This document shows, piece by piece, positions 13,119 through 20,800 of a stretch of DNA of 21,580 nucleotides (position 1 is the first letter of the stretch; each line of letters begins with the position of its first letter). The translations under genes were made by a program, and so were the position numbers. Source of the stretch: UBA11136 sp964482135 (lineage in GTDB: Bacteria; Pseudomonadota; Alphaproteobacteria; UBA11136); the NCBI GenBank assembly GCA_964482135.1, contig CAYZWF010000034.1, positions 1 through 21,580 on the forward strand, read 5' to 3'. Under the pieces are notes generated by a model, which did no database searches, was not told the DNA's origin, and saw only the letters and a list, made by a program, of their open reading frames with translations.

Positions 13119-14564
13119 ATGCAGATAACAGAAATCAAATCCGAGGGACTGTCCCGTGAATACAAGGTGGTGGTTCCCGCCTCGGAGCTGGACCGCCAGC
13201 TCGAGCTGCGTCTACAGGAAATAGGCAGAACGGCGAAGATACCCGGGTTCCGTCCCGGCAAAATACCCATGGACATGCTGAAACAGCGTTACACCTCGTC
13301 GGTCATGGGCGATATCCTTGAATCCACCGTCAACTCCAGTTCCCAGCGCGCCATGGAGGATAAGAGCCTGCGTCCGGCAAGCCAGCCCAAGATCGAGATT
13401 ACCTCTTACGAAGAGGGCGCCGATCTGGAATACAAGATGGTGCTGGAAATCATGCCCGAGATTCCCGATCTCGATCTCGCCAAGCTCTCTCTCGAGCGTC
13501 TCTACGCCGAGCCCGACGAGGCCAAGGTGACGGAAGGGCTGGAAGAGCTGGTCAAGGTGCACAAGCGTTTCGAGCCGTCCAAGGCCTCCCACAAGGCCGA
13601 GATGGGCGACCAGGTCCTGTTCGACTATGTGGGCAAGATCGACGGCGTGGCCTTTGACGGCGGAACTGGCCAGGATGAAGAGATAGAACTCGGTTCGGGA
13701 CGTTTCATTCCCGGCTACGAGGAACAGATGGTGGGCGCGTCCGCCGGTGACGAACTCGAGGTCAAGGTGACGTTTCCGGAAACCTACCATGCGCCGGAAG
13801 TGGCCGGAAAAGAGGCGGTTTTCGATGTCACCCTCAAGGAAGTGCGCATATCCGCTCCCATCGCCATTGACGATGCGCTGGCCAAGGACATGGAGCTGGA
13901 AAATCTCGAGGAACTCAAACAGATGGTGGCGGGCCGGCTTGAGCGTGAATACGGGGAAATCTCCCGTATCCGCCTGAAGAGGAGCATCTCCGACATCCTG
14001 CTGGAGAAATGCAAGATCGAGCTGCCCGGGGGCATGGTGGAGGACGAGTTCCAGTCTCTCTGGGAGAGGCAGGAAGAGGAACGCAAGGCCGGAAACGAAC
14101 AGGACGCCGAGGCCACGGAAGAAGCCGAAAACAAGAAAGACGAAGAGGCCCGGCGCGCGGAGGTCCGTGGCGCCGCCGAACGGCGCATTCTGCTTGCCCT
14201 GGTTCTGGCCGAACTGGGCCACCGCAACAACGTCAAGGTGGAAGACGCGGAAGTCATGAAGGCCCTGCAGGCCGAGGCCGCCCGCTATCCCGGACAGGAA
14301 CAGCAGGTGATCAGCTATTACCAGCAGAATCCCCAGATGATTCAGGGGTTCCAGGCCCAAATCTACGAAGAGAAGGTTCTTGACTTCATTGTCGAGATGG
14401 CCGAAGTGACGGAGCGCAAGGTGGATTTCGAGGAACTGATTGCCTTGCCCGAGGAATCGGCTCCGGCCACGTCTTCGTCGGGGTCCAAGCCGAAGAAAAA
14501 GAAAGCCGCCAAAGCCACTAAAGAAATCAAAAGAAATCAAAAGCAAGGCGGCCAAGAAAAATAA
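13119..14564 (+). CDS. tig: Trigger factor (ribosome-associated chaperone and prolyl isomerase)
   Basis: Cytosolic chaperone that binds nascent chains at the ribosome exit tunnel. 481 residues against ~430-450 usual. The ribosome-binding domain carries the signature GFRPGKIP (43-50). The FKBP-type isomerase domain spans ~155-240 (DQVLFDYVGKIDGVAFDGG, then LGSGRFIPGYEEQMVG). The chaperone arms follow to ~440. Two features add length: an acidic insert (~320-350, EQDAEATEEAENKKDEEARR) and a basic tail (457-481, KPKKKKAAKATKEIK). The tail contains a 10-bp tandem duplication that sets the final reading frame. AAGGGTAA before ATG 13119 is a good Shine-Dalgarno. It is the first gene of the tig-clpP-clpX-lon cluster, an arrangement common in bacteria. 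The AT-rich 106-bp gap after tRNA-Leu probably contains its promoter, but no boxes stand out. Confidence 0.97.
   Translation: MQITEIKSEGLSREYKVVVPASELDRQLELRLQEIGRTAKIPGFRPGKIPMDMLKQRYTSSVMGDILESTVNSSSQRAMEDKSLRPASQPKIEITSYEEGADLEYKMVLEIMPEIPDLDLAKLSLERLYAEPDEAKVTEGLEELVKVHKRFEPSKASHKAEMGDQVLFDYVGKIDGVAFDGGTGQDEEIELGSGRFIPGYEEQMVGASAGDELEVKVTFPETYHAPEVAGKEAVFDVTLKEVRISAPIAIDDALAKDMELENLEELKQMVAGRLEREYGEISRIRLKRSISDILLEKCKIELPGGMVEDEFQSLWERQEEERKAGNEQDAEATEEAENKKDEEARRAEVRGAAERRILLALVLAELGHRNNVKVEDAEVMKALQAEAARYPGQEQQVISYYQQNPQMIQGFQAQIYEEKVLDFIVEMAEVTERKVDFEELIALPEESAPATSSSGSKPKKKKAAKATKEIKRNQKQGGQEK
14520..14539 (+). repeat. 10-bp tandem duplication in the tig tail
   Basis: AAAGAAATCA occurs twice in direct succession (14520-14529, 14530-14539), followed by AAAGC. 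Because 10 is not a multiple of 3, the duplication changes the reading frame. With one copy, the Lys/Ala-rich tail would continue in the other frame without a stop into clpP. Confidence 0.85.
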
Positions 14565-14649
14565 CCGCGCCCGCCCCACAGGCCCATATCCCGGCCCATT
14601 TTCGGGAAGGGGGGGGCGTTTACGGAACCAGCGTCAGGGATCGAAGTCC

Positions 14650-15306
14650 ATGAACGAAGCAAACAAATCAGGCGATTTTTATATGAACACCCTCGTTCCC
14701 ATGGTGGTGGAACAGACCAACCGTGGCGAGCGCGCCTACGATATCTATTCCCGCCTTCTCAAGGAGCGGATCATCTTTCTCACCGGCGCCGTTTCCGATG
14801 GCGTGGCGAGCCTGGTTTGCGCCCAGCTGTTGTATCTGGAATCGGAGAACCCGAAAAAGGACATCTCCTTCTACATCAATTCCCCCGGCGGCGCGGTGAC
14901 GTCGGGACTGGCCATCTACGACACCATGCAATACATCCGCCCCGACATCAGCACCGTATGTGTGGGCCAGGCGGCGTCCATGGGATCATTGCTGTTGGCG
15001 GCGGGCGCTTCGGAAAAGCGCTATTGCCTGCCGCACAGCCGCATCATGGTGCACCAGCCCTCGGGCGGGGTACAGGGCCAGGCCGCCGACATCGAGATCC
15101 ACGCCAAGGAAATTCTCGATCTTCGCGCCCGGCTCAACCAGATCTACGTCACCCATACCGGCCAGACCCTCAAAGCCATCGAAGAGGCCATGGACCGTGA
15201 CAAGTTCCTGTCGGCGGAAGAAGCCAAGAAATTCGGCCTCGTGGACGAGGTCGTGGACAAGCGCCCAGAACCCGCCGATAACGGGGAAAAAGACGAGGCG
15301 GAATAA
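14650..15306 (+). CDS. clpP: ATP-dependent Clp protease proteolytic subunit
   Basis: Serine protease that forms two stacked heptamers and degrades proteins fed by ClpX or ClpA. 218 residues, slightly longer than usual. The catalytic triad is S110 (GQAASMGS), H135 (IMVHQPSGG) and D184 (MDRDKF). INSPGGAV (77-84) and the handle-helix region are normal. ATG 14650 is chosen because an AGGGA lies nine bases upstream. ATG 14683 is the alternative and would begin nearer the mature N-terminus (MNTLVPMVVEQTNRGERAYD). The short charged C-terminal tail (EPADNGEKDEAE) is variable. It lies 85 nt after tig, probably co-transcribed. The open frame continues upstream into the tig tail, but that part is not clpP-like. 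Confidence 0.97.
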   Translation: MNEANKSGDFYMNTLVPMVVEQTNRGERAYDIYSRLLKERIIFLTGAVSDGVASLVCAQLLYLESENPKKDISFYINSPGGAVTSGLAIYDTMQYIRPDISTVCVGQAASMGSLLLAAGASEKRYCLPHSRIMVHQPSGGVQGQAADIEIHAKEILDLRARLNQIYVTHTGQTLKAIEEAMDRDKFLSAEEAKKFGLVDEVVDKRPEPADNGEKDEAE

Positions 15307-15636
15307 ACCCGGTCACGGGGCGGTAATGTATCCCGAATTCATTCCGGAGAAATTTTCCTGCTCCGGCGTTAACCATTTCTTGAGTCCTCCTGAACGAATC
15401 TTAGGACGCGGAATCTTTTTTCACGAATGGGAGACACATCTGGCGCTGTAAGAATGCGGATTCGATTTGCCCCAGCCCCCTCAATGTTTTCTGTCCGGCG
15501 GGAGAGGAGCCCAGGCGGTTTTGCCACATGTTTTTGGCCCCGGTTTTTGGCGTTGTATGGACGCCCCCTGACTGGGTAACATGTTGGTCAAGGACCGCAA
15601 GCGAATCCAAAACAAAGCGGTCTGTGTGGAGAGGAC
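15307..15636 (+). other. 330-bp gap between clpP and clpX
   Basis: No credible gene. It holds a short hairpin (CCGGAG 15344-15349 / CTCCGG 15361-15366) without a T-run, which may be a weak terminator for clpP. A second small hairpin (GGCGT 15549-15553 / ACGCC 15561-15565) is present. TTAACCAT followed by TTCTTGA at 15369-15383 resembles a CtrA-type site with one mismatch. The length suggests that clpX has its own promoter, but none has two convincing boxes. Confidence 0.45.
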
Positions 15637-16902
15637 ATGAACAAGTCCAGCGGCAGCGACCCCAAGAACACGCTCTATTGCTCTTTCTGCGGTAAAAGCC
15701 AGCACGAGGTGCGCAAGCTTATCGCCGGCCCGACGGTGTTCATCTGTGATGAATGCGTCGAGTTGTGCATGGACATCATCCGCGAGGAACACAAATCCAC
15801 CCTGGTCAAGTCCGATGACGGCGTGCCCACGCCGGCCGAGGTGTGCAAGGTTCTCAACGACTATGTGATCGGCCAGGACCACGCCAAGCGCGTCCTCTCG
15901 GTGGCCGTCCATAATCACTACAAGCGTCTGGCGCAGGGCAGCAAGGCCAATGATGTGGAGCTGGCGAAATCCAACATCCTGCTGATCGGCCCCACCGGTT
16001 GCGGCAAGACCCTGTTGGCGGAAACCCTGGCCCGCATCATCGATGTGCCCTTCACCATGGCCGATGCCACCACCCTGACCGAGGCCGGCTACGTGGGCGA
16101 GGATGTGGAGAACATCATCCTCAAGCTGCTTCAGGCCGCCGATTACAATGTGGAACGGGCACAGCGCGGCATCGTCTATATCGACGAGGTGGACAAGATC
16201 AGCCGCAAGTCGGACAACCCCTCCATTACCCGCGATGTGTCGGGCGAGGGCGTGCAACAGGCGCTTCTCAAGATCATGGAAGGAACCGTCGCCAGCGTCC
16301 CGCCCCAGGGCGGCCGCAAGCATCCGCAACAGGAATTCCTCCAGGTGGACACCACCAATATCCTGTTTATCTGTGGCGGCGCCTTCGCCGGCCTGGAAAA
16401 AATCATCAACGCCCGCGGCAAGGGCTCTTCCATTGGCTTTGGCGCCGATGTCCAGAGCCCCGACGACCGCCAGACGGGTGAAGTCCTGCTCGGCGTGGAG
16501 CCCGAGGATTTGCTGAAATTCGGTCTTATTCCCGAATTCATCGGCCGCCTGCCGGTGGTCGCCACCCTGAGCGACCTCGACGAGGAGTCGCTGGTGGAGA
16601 TTCTCACCCAGCCCAAGAACGCCCTGGTGAAACAGTACCAGCGCCTGTTCGAGATCGAAGGGGTCCACCTTGAATTTGCCGCCGACGCCCTGCGCGGTAT
16701 TTCCGAAAAGGCCCTGGCGCGTAAAACCGGGGCCCGGGGTCTGCGTTCGATTCTGGAACATATTCTGCTCGACACCATGTTCGAGCTTCCCGGCCTTGCC
16801 GATGTGGAAGAGATCGTTATCAACCGCGAAGTGATAGAGGGGAACGCCAAGCCCCTCTATATCTACTCGGAAAGCCAGGAGGATATCGGGTCAAGCGCCT
16901 GA
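15637..16902 (+). CDS. clpX: ATP-dependent Clp protease ATPase subunit ClpX
   Basis: AAA+ unfoldase that recognises tagged substrates and threads them into ClpP. 421 residues, normal length. The N-terminal zinc-binding domain is intact: C15, C18, C37, C40 (YCSFCGK ... FICDECVELC). Walker A is GPTGCGKT (118-125), pore loop 1 is GYVG (151-154) and Walker B is VYIDEVDK (180-187). The ClpP-docking loop is visible as SSIGFGADV. Sensor II is in the C-terminal part (ARKTGARGLRSILE). GGAGAGGAC directly before ATG 15637 is a strong Shine-Dalgarno. It follows clpP by 330 nt, so it may have its own promoter. In alphaproteobacteria ClpXP also degrades cell-cycle regulators. Confidence 0.98.
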   Translation: MNKSSGSDPKNTLYCSFCGKSQHEVRKLIAGPTVFICDECVELCMDIIREEHKSTLVKSDDGVPTPAEVCKVLNDYVIGQDHAKRVLSVAVHNHYKRLAQGSKANDVELAKSNILLIGPTGCGKTLLAETLARIIDVPFTMADATTLTEAGYVGEDVENIILKLLQAADYNVERAQRGIVYIDEVDKISRKSDNPSITRDVSGEGVQQALLKIMEGTVASVPPQGGRKHPQQEFLQVDTTNILFICGGAFAGLEKIINARGKGSSIGFGADVQSPDDRQTGEVLLGVEPEDLLKFGLIPEFIGRLPVVATLSDLDEESLVEILTQPKNALVKQYQRLFEIEGVHLEFAADALRGISEKALARKTGARGLRSILEHILLDTMFELPGLADVEEIVINREVIEGNAKPLYIYSESQEDIGSSA

Positions 16903-16915
16903 TGTTCCGGTCCGT

Positions 16916-16936
16916 GCCGGGTCCCATGCCCGGTTT
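16916..16936 (+). terminator. Possible terminator after clpX
   Basis: CCGGG (16917-16921) and CCCGG (16929-16933) form a five-pair stem around a 7-nt loop, extended by a possible G-U pair. It is followed by TTTATATTCTGTTT, T-rich but interrupted. It would separate clpX from the proposed lon promoter immediately downstream. Confidence 0.4.
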
Positions 16937-16961
16937 ATATTCTGTTTAATGCTTTGGGCCC

Positions 16962-16993
16962 CTTGACCCCGGCGGTTTTGAATGCCACCTAGT
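16962..16993 (+). promoter_or_regulatory. Candidate lon promoter, heat-shock-like
   Basis: CTTGAC (16962-16967) is followed after 17 bp by CCACCTAGT (16985-16993). CTTGA before a C-rich -10 region is reminiscent of sigma-32 promoters, which drive lon in many Proteobacteria. The -10 part is only a partial match. The leader to the lon ATG would be ~105 nt. Confidence 0.3.
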
Positions 16994-17104
16994 GAGCAGG
17001 TTATGAGCGGTTGTGGCAGGACTCTTGCAAGGCTCGCGCAGGATGTTCCGCCACGCTGTTTGACGGCGATTTTGTCACTGACACCTGCCTGAGGAAAGAA
17101 CCCC

Positions 17105-19522
17105 ATGCTGCCAAACGATAACGAAGCAGACACCGATATGAACCCTCTCTATCCGGTACTCCCGCTTCGCGACATTGTGGTCTTTCCACATATGATCGTG
17201 CCCCTTTTCGTGGGACGCGAGAAATCTGTGCGCGCGCTCGAAGACGTGATGCAGGACGACAAACAGATCCTGCTGGTGGCCCAGAAGAACGCCGCCCAGG
17301 ACGATCCCGAGCCCGAGGATATCTACACCGTGGGTACCGTGGGCACGGTGCTCCAGCTTCTTAAATTGCCTGACGGAACGGTAAAGGTTCTGGTCGAAGG
17401 CGGCGAGCGCGCCCGTATTACGGACTATGCCGACAGCGGGGAATTCTTCCAGGCCCATGCCGAGATTATCCCTGACCACGGCGATGACGACCAGGAAGTG
17501 GAGGCGCTGTCACGTACCGTCATCGCCCAGTTTGAACAGTACATAAAGCTCAACCGTAAAATCCCTCCCGAGGTCATGGTTTCCATCAACCAGATTGATG
17601 ATTCCTGCAAGCTCGCCGATACGGTGGCTTCTCACCTGGCGCTGAAGATTCCCGAAAAACAACAGTTGCTGGAGACCGAAAAGGTCAGCGAACGGCTGGA
17701 AAAGGTCTATTCCTTCATGGAGGGAGAGATCGGCGTCCTCCAGGTGGAAAAACGCATTCGCAACCGGGTCAAGCGCCAGATGGACAAGACCCAGCGCGAG
17801 TACTACCTCAACGAGCAATTGAAGGCGATCCAGAAGGAACTGGGCGAAATCGACGAGGGCCGCGACGAAGTCACCGAGATCGAGGACAAGATAAAAGACA
17901 CCAAGCTCAGCAAGGAAGCCCGGGAGAAGGCTCTTTCCGAGATCAAGAAACTGCGCTCCATGAGCCCCATGTCGGCCGAAGCCACGGTGGTGCGCAACTA
18001 TCTCGACTGGATGCTTTCCCTGCCCTGGGGCAAACGCACCAGAAGCAACCGCGATCTCAAGAAAGCGGTGAAGATTCTCGATGACGATCACTATGGGCTG
18101 GAGAAGGTCAAGGAACGCATCATCGAATATCTCGCCGTCCAGCTGCGCATGAGAAAGCTCAAAGGCCCGATCCTGTGCCTGGTAGGTCCGCCGGGCGTGG
18201 GCAAGACCTCTCTGGGTAAATCCATCGCCAGGGCCACGGGACGAAAATTCGTGCGCATGTCCCTGGGCGGCGTGCGCGACGAATCCGAAATCCGCGGCCA
18301 CCGCCGCACCTATATCGGATCGATGCCGGGCAAGATCATCCAGTCCATGAAAAAGGCCAAGTCCAGCAACCCCCTGTTCCTCCTCGACGAGGTGGACAAG
18401 CTGGGTTCCGATTGGCGCGGCGATCCTTCCTCGGCCCTGCTCGAGGTTCTCGACCCCGAACAGAACGTGGCCTTCAACGACCACTATCTCGAGGTCGATT
18501 ACGATCTTTCCGACGTCATGTTCGTCACCACCGCCAATACCACCCGCATGCTCCAGCCCCTGCTCGACCGCATGGAAATCATTCGCCTGTCGGGATACAC
18601 CGAGGACGAAAAGGTGGAGATCGCCACCCGTCACCTGATTCCCAAACAGATCAAGGAACACGGTCTGAAAAAAGGGGAGTGGGCGATTTCGGATTCCGCG
18701 ATCCGCAATATCATCCGCTATTACACGCGCGAGGCGGGCGTACGTAACCTCGAACGCGAGATCGCCAACTTGACGCGCAAGGCCGTCAAGGACGTGCTCA
18801 TGAGCGGTAAGAAAAAGGTCAACGTGAGCGCCCGCAATCTCGGCAAATACGCGGGCATCCGCCGCTATCGCTATGGCGAGGTGGAAGAGGAAAACCTGGT
18901 GGGCGTGACCACCGGGCTGGCATGGACCGAAGTGGGGGGCGAGCTGCTTTCCATCGAGGCCGTGGTCATGCCCGGCAAGGGAAATGTGGCGCATACCGGC
19001 AAGCTCGGCGATGTGATGAAGGAATCGGTCCAGGCGGCGCGGAGCTATGTGCGCTCGCGCTCGGTGGCCTTCGGCATCAAGCCCACGGTGTTCGAGAAAA
19101 AGGACATCCACGTCCACGTGCCCGAGGGCGCCACGCCCAAGGACGGGCCGTCGGCGGGCGTCGCCATGTGCACCTCTATTGTTTCGGCCTTGACCGGGAT
19201 TCCCGTGCACAAGGACATCGCCATGACCGGGGAGATCACCCTTCGCGGCCGTATTCTTCCCATTGGCGGGCTCAAGGAAAAACTTCTTGCCGCCCTGCGT
19301 GGGGGAATCAAGACCGTGATTATTCCCCAGGAAAATGAAAAAGACCTTGCCGAAATTCCCGACAACGTGAAGCGCGGCATGGATATCATTCCCATGGCAA
19401 CCGTGGACGAGGTGCTTGAAAAAGCACTGGCGTCACCGTTGGTTCCCATCGAATGGGTGGAGTCCGAGCAGCTTGCCGAGGGTGAAAAGGACGTATCCCA
19501 GGAAAGTGTCGTCACTCATTAG
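17105..19522 (+). CDS. lon: Lon ATP-dependent protease (LonA type)
   Basis: Cytosolic AAA+ serine protease that removes misfolded and short-lived regulatory proteins. 805 residues, normal for LonA. The N-terminal substrate-binding domain starts LYPVLPLRDIVVFPHMIVPL (15-34). A coiled-coil follows, including QREYYLNEQLKAIQKELGE. Walker A is GPPGVGKT (361-368) and Walker B is LFLLDEVDKLG. The proteolytic dyad is S683 (PKDGPSAGVA) and K726 (IGGLKEKLLAA). The C-terminal tail is short and acidic. ATG 17105 is preceded by GAGGAAAG at good spacing. The alternative ATG 17138 begins closer to the usual LonA start but lacks a Shine-Dalgarno. It sits in the normal place after clpX and before the HU gene. 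No strong terminator is visible after it. Confidence 0.98.
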   Translation: MLPNDNEADTDMNPLYPVLPLRDIVVFPHMIVPLFVGREKSVRALEDVMQDDKQILLVAQKNAAQDDPEPEDIYTVGTVGTVLQLLKLPDGTVKVLVEGGERARITDYADSGEFFQAHAEIIPDHGDDDQEVEALSRTVIAQFEQYIKLNRKIPPEVMVSINQIDDSCKLADTVASHLALKIPEKQQLLETEKVSERLEKVYSFMEGEIGVLQVEKRIRNRVKRQMDKTQREYYLNEQLKAIQKELGEIDEGRDEVTEIEDKIKDTKLSKEAREKALSEIKKLRSMSPMSAEATVVRNYLDWMLSLPWGKRTRSNRDLKKAVKILDDDHYGLEKVKERIIEYLAVQLRMRKLKGPILCLVGPPGVGKTSLGKSIARATGRKFVRMSLGGVRDESEIRGHRRTYIGSMPGKIIQSMKKAKSSNPLFLLDEVDKLGSDWRGDPSSALLEVLDPEQNVAFNDHYLEVDYDLSDVMFVTTANTTRMLQPLLDRMEIIRLSGYTEDEKVEIATRHLIPKQIKEHGLKKGEWAISDSAIRNIIRYYTREAGVRNLEREIANLTRKAVKDVLMSGKKKVNVSARNLGKYAGIRRYRYGEVEEENLVGVTTGLAWTEVGGELLSIEAVVMPGKGNVAHTGKLGDVMKESVQAARSYVRSRSVAFGIKPTVFEKKDIHVHVPEGATPKDGPSAGVAMCTSIVSALTGIPVHKDIAMTGEITLRGRILPIGGLKEKLLAALRGGIKTVIIPQENEKDLAEIPDNVKRGMDIIPMATVDEVLEKALASPLVPIEWVESEQLAEGEKDVSQESVVTH

Positions 19523-19721
19523 CCGGAAAATGTGCTGTTATTTCAACCGGTGACCGAAAAAGCTGTGGATAAGGCCACTTCCGTGATTGACGAGGCCGAT
19601 TTCCCCGATCTACACTCCCTCCTGTCACAAAGGTTTACCAATCTCTAGGGTTGGCCGTTCCGTTGTTCCGGAACTCCATATTATCTCTTCACATCCAGTT
19701 CCATTCAGAGGGGGGCATAAA

Positions 19722-19994
19722 GTGAATAAAAATGATCTCATAGCGTCGGTTGCTTCAAGCACGGGTCTTTCCAAGGCAGATGCGGCCAAGGCCATCGATG
19801 CTACCCTGTCATCGGTTACTTCTTCCTTGAGCGGAGGCACCGAAGTGAGGCTTGTCGGTTTTGGCACATTCAGCGTCAGCAACCGCCGTGCGTCGCAGGG
19901 AAGAAACCCCCGCACTGGGGCCGTCATCCAGATTCCCGCTTGCAGGGTTCCGAAATTCAAGGCCGGCAAGGCGCTCAAGCAAGCCGTCAACTAG
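19722..19994 (+). CDS. hup: HU-type histone-like DNA-binding protein
   Basis: Small dimeric nucleoid protein that bends DNA without sequence specificity. 90 residues from GTG 19722, exactly the usual HU length, with GAGGGGG eight bases upstream. VNKNDLIASVA is a normal HU N-terminus. The signature GFGTFSVSNRRASQGRNPRTG spans the DNA-binding arm, with the intercalating proline in GRNPRTG. The ending VPKFKAGKALKQAVN is typical. The frame stays open upstream to 19587, but that extension is not HU-like. Position just after lon is the usual one for hupB in Proteobacteria. The 199-bp gap before it contains TATTAT (19679-19684), a possible -10 box, overlapped upstream by a perfect 10-bp palindrome GTTCCGGAAC (19665-19674). 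A strong terminator follows. Confidence 0.95.
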   Translation: MNKNDLIASVASSTGLSKADAAKAIDATLSSVTSSLSGGTEVRLVGFGTFSVSNRRASQGRNPRTGAVIQIPACRVPKFKAGKALKQAVN

Positions 19995-20010
19995 CCTTAG
20001 CTGAAATCTT

Positions 20011-20024
20011 CGGGGAGTTCCCCG
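20011..20024 (+). other. Small GC hairpin between the HU stop and its terminator
   Basis: CGGGG (20011-20015), loop AGTT, CCCCG (20020-20024). It is a tight five-pair stem with a tetraloop just after the stop codon and 12 bases before the main terminator. It may add 3'-end stability; no T-run follows it. Confidence 0.4.
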
Positions 20025-20035
20025 AGGTTACTTTT

Positions 20036-20071
20036 AGATTGCCGGCCCTTTGGGGTCGGCAATCTTTTTTT
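20036..20071 (+). terminator. Strong intrinsic terminator of the HU gene
   Basis: AGATTGCCGGCCC (20036-20048) pairs with GGGTCGGCAATCT (20053-20065), a 13-pair stem with one G-U and a TTTG tetraloop, directly followed by a run of T residues to 20071. A textbook rho-independent terminator. Confidence 0.93.
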
Positions 20072-20080
20072 GTTTCCTTG

Positions 20081-20108
20081 TTGCCAGAAGATGTTCCGGC
20101 GCTGTAAA
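20081..20108 (+). promoter_or_regulatory. Promoter of tRNA-Val
   Basis: TTGCCA (20081-20086, five of six to consensus) and TGTAAA (20103-20108), spacing 16 bp. It sits directly after the HU terminator, and transcription would start ~25 nt before the tRNA, a sensible layout. Confidence 0.5.
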
Positions 20109-20140
20109 GGTCAGGCATCGGTTACCGGGCATCTATTTTT

Positions 20141-20216
20141 GGGCGGTTAGCTCAGCTGGGAGAGCGCCACGTTTACACCGTGGATGTCGGCGGTTCGATC
20201 CCGTCACCGCCCACCA
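20141..20216 (+). tRNA. tRNA-Val (anticodon UAC), CCA encoded
   Basis: Acceptor GGGCGGT (20141-20147) pairs with ACCGCCC (20206-20212), followed by discriminator A and CCA (20214-20216). The D arm is GCTCAGCTGGGAGAGC. The anticodon stem CCACG/CGTGG holds loop TTTACAC, anticodon TAC, reading GUA valine codons. The T arm contains GGTTCGATC. Length 76 nt, complete cloverleaf. Confidence 0.97.
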
Positions 20217-20272
20217 TTTCCCTCCGTCGATATCTTTTTGTTGAGTCGGATGTTCCCACGGGGAGAGGCCGC

Positions 20273-20301
20273 TTGACACCCGCGAGGGGGTAACGTAGTA
20301 A
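20273..20301 (+). promoter_or_regulatory. Promoter of tRNA-Asp
   Basis: A perfect TTGACA (20273-20278), preceded by C as favoured in alphaproteobacteria, and TAGTAA (20296-20301) at 17-bp spacing. The transcript would start near 20308, about 78 nt before the tRNA. This is the best promoter match in the window. Confidence 0.68.
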
Positions 20302-20385
20302 GCCTTTCCCACATGTCCGCCACGTAAAAAGCCGATTTTACAAGGGGCTGAAGATTCTCTTCCGGCTCACAAGACGCGGCCCATA

Positions 20386-20462
<77 letters not shown>

Positions 20463-20606
20463 TTTTCCAATAATCTTTTCCAGACAATTTCCCCGTTGGT
20501 TCTCTGCTAGTCCCCTGGGCATCTCGTGTCCGGGGGGCGGCATGAAATGTCGGGGCTGTGCTTGCGAAAAAATGCCGCATTTCCCCGTTTTGGGGCGTGA
20601 AGCTGC

Positions 20607-20635
20607 TTTCAATCGCCAAACCCGCTTCCTATAAT
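20607..20635 (+). promoter_or_regulatory. Candidate promoter of the nuo (complex I) operon
   Basis: A perfect -10 box TATAAT (20630-20635) with TTTCAA (20607-20612) at 17-bp spacing; the -35 match is weak. Transcription would start near 20642, giving a ~160-nt leader before nuoA. Confidence 0.5.
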
Positions 20636-20710
20636 GCCCGCAAATCCGCGCTGTGGCGGGCGATGCGGTAACGATTCCGCAATGTTTTACATGGGATAGT
20701 CAACCAGAAG

Positions 20711-20735
20711 AGCCCACTTAAACTTTGTGGGGGCT
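20711..20735 (+). other. Imperfect hairpin in the nuo leader
   Basis: AGCCCAC (20711-20717) pairs with GTGGGGGCT (20727-20735) with extra G residues bulged, followed by TTCTG. It looks like a weak terminator or attenuator between the proposed transcript start and nuoA, but the T-run is too short to be confident. Confidence 0.35.
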
Positions 20736-20800
20736 TTCTGTGAGTTTCCTGTAAGCTTTCCGGGGCGCTCATCAGGGGAAGGGCCATCAGGGGATGGGGT

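Larger units (their letters stand above)
20463..20800 (+). other. 338-bp leader region of the nuo operon
   Basis: No credible gene between tRNA-Asp and nuoA. It contains the proposed nuo promoter (20607-20635) and, in the transcribed leader, an imperfect hairpin (20711-20735). The part 20463-20600 shows nothing I can assign apart from a few short GC-rich stems. Confidence 0.5.

Noticed and set aside
13212..14579. 455-codon minus-strand open frame
   Set aside because: Antisense to trigger factor; no independent support.
14440..14649. N-terminal extension of ClpP back into tig
   Set aside because: The extra residues are not ClpP-like, and a good start with Shine-Dalgarno exists at 14650.
15369..15383. 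CtrA binding site upstream of clpX
   Set aside because: TTAA-N7-TTGA has one mismatch to TTAA-N7-TTAA; a single such site in 330 bp is not enough evidence.
15481..16761. 426-codon minus-strand open frame
   Set aside because: Mirror of clpX; no start signal or domain.
17510..19210. 566-codon minus-strand open frame
   Set aside because: Mirror of lon, His/Leu/Gly-rich as expected for the antisense of a GC-rich gene.
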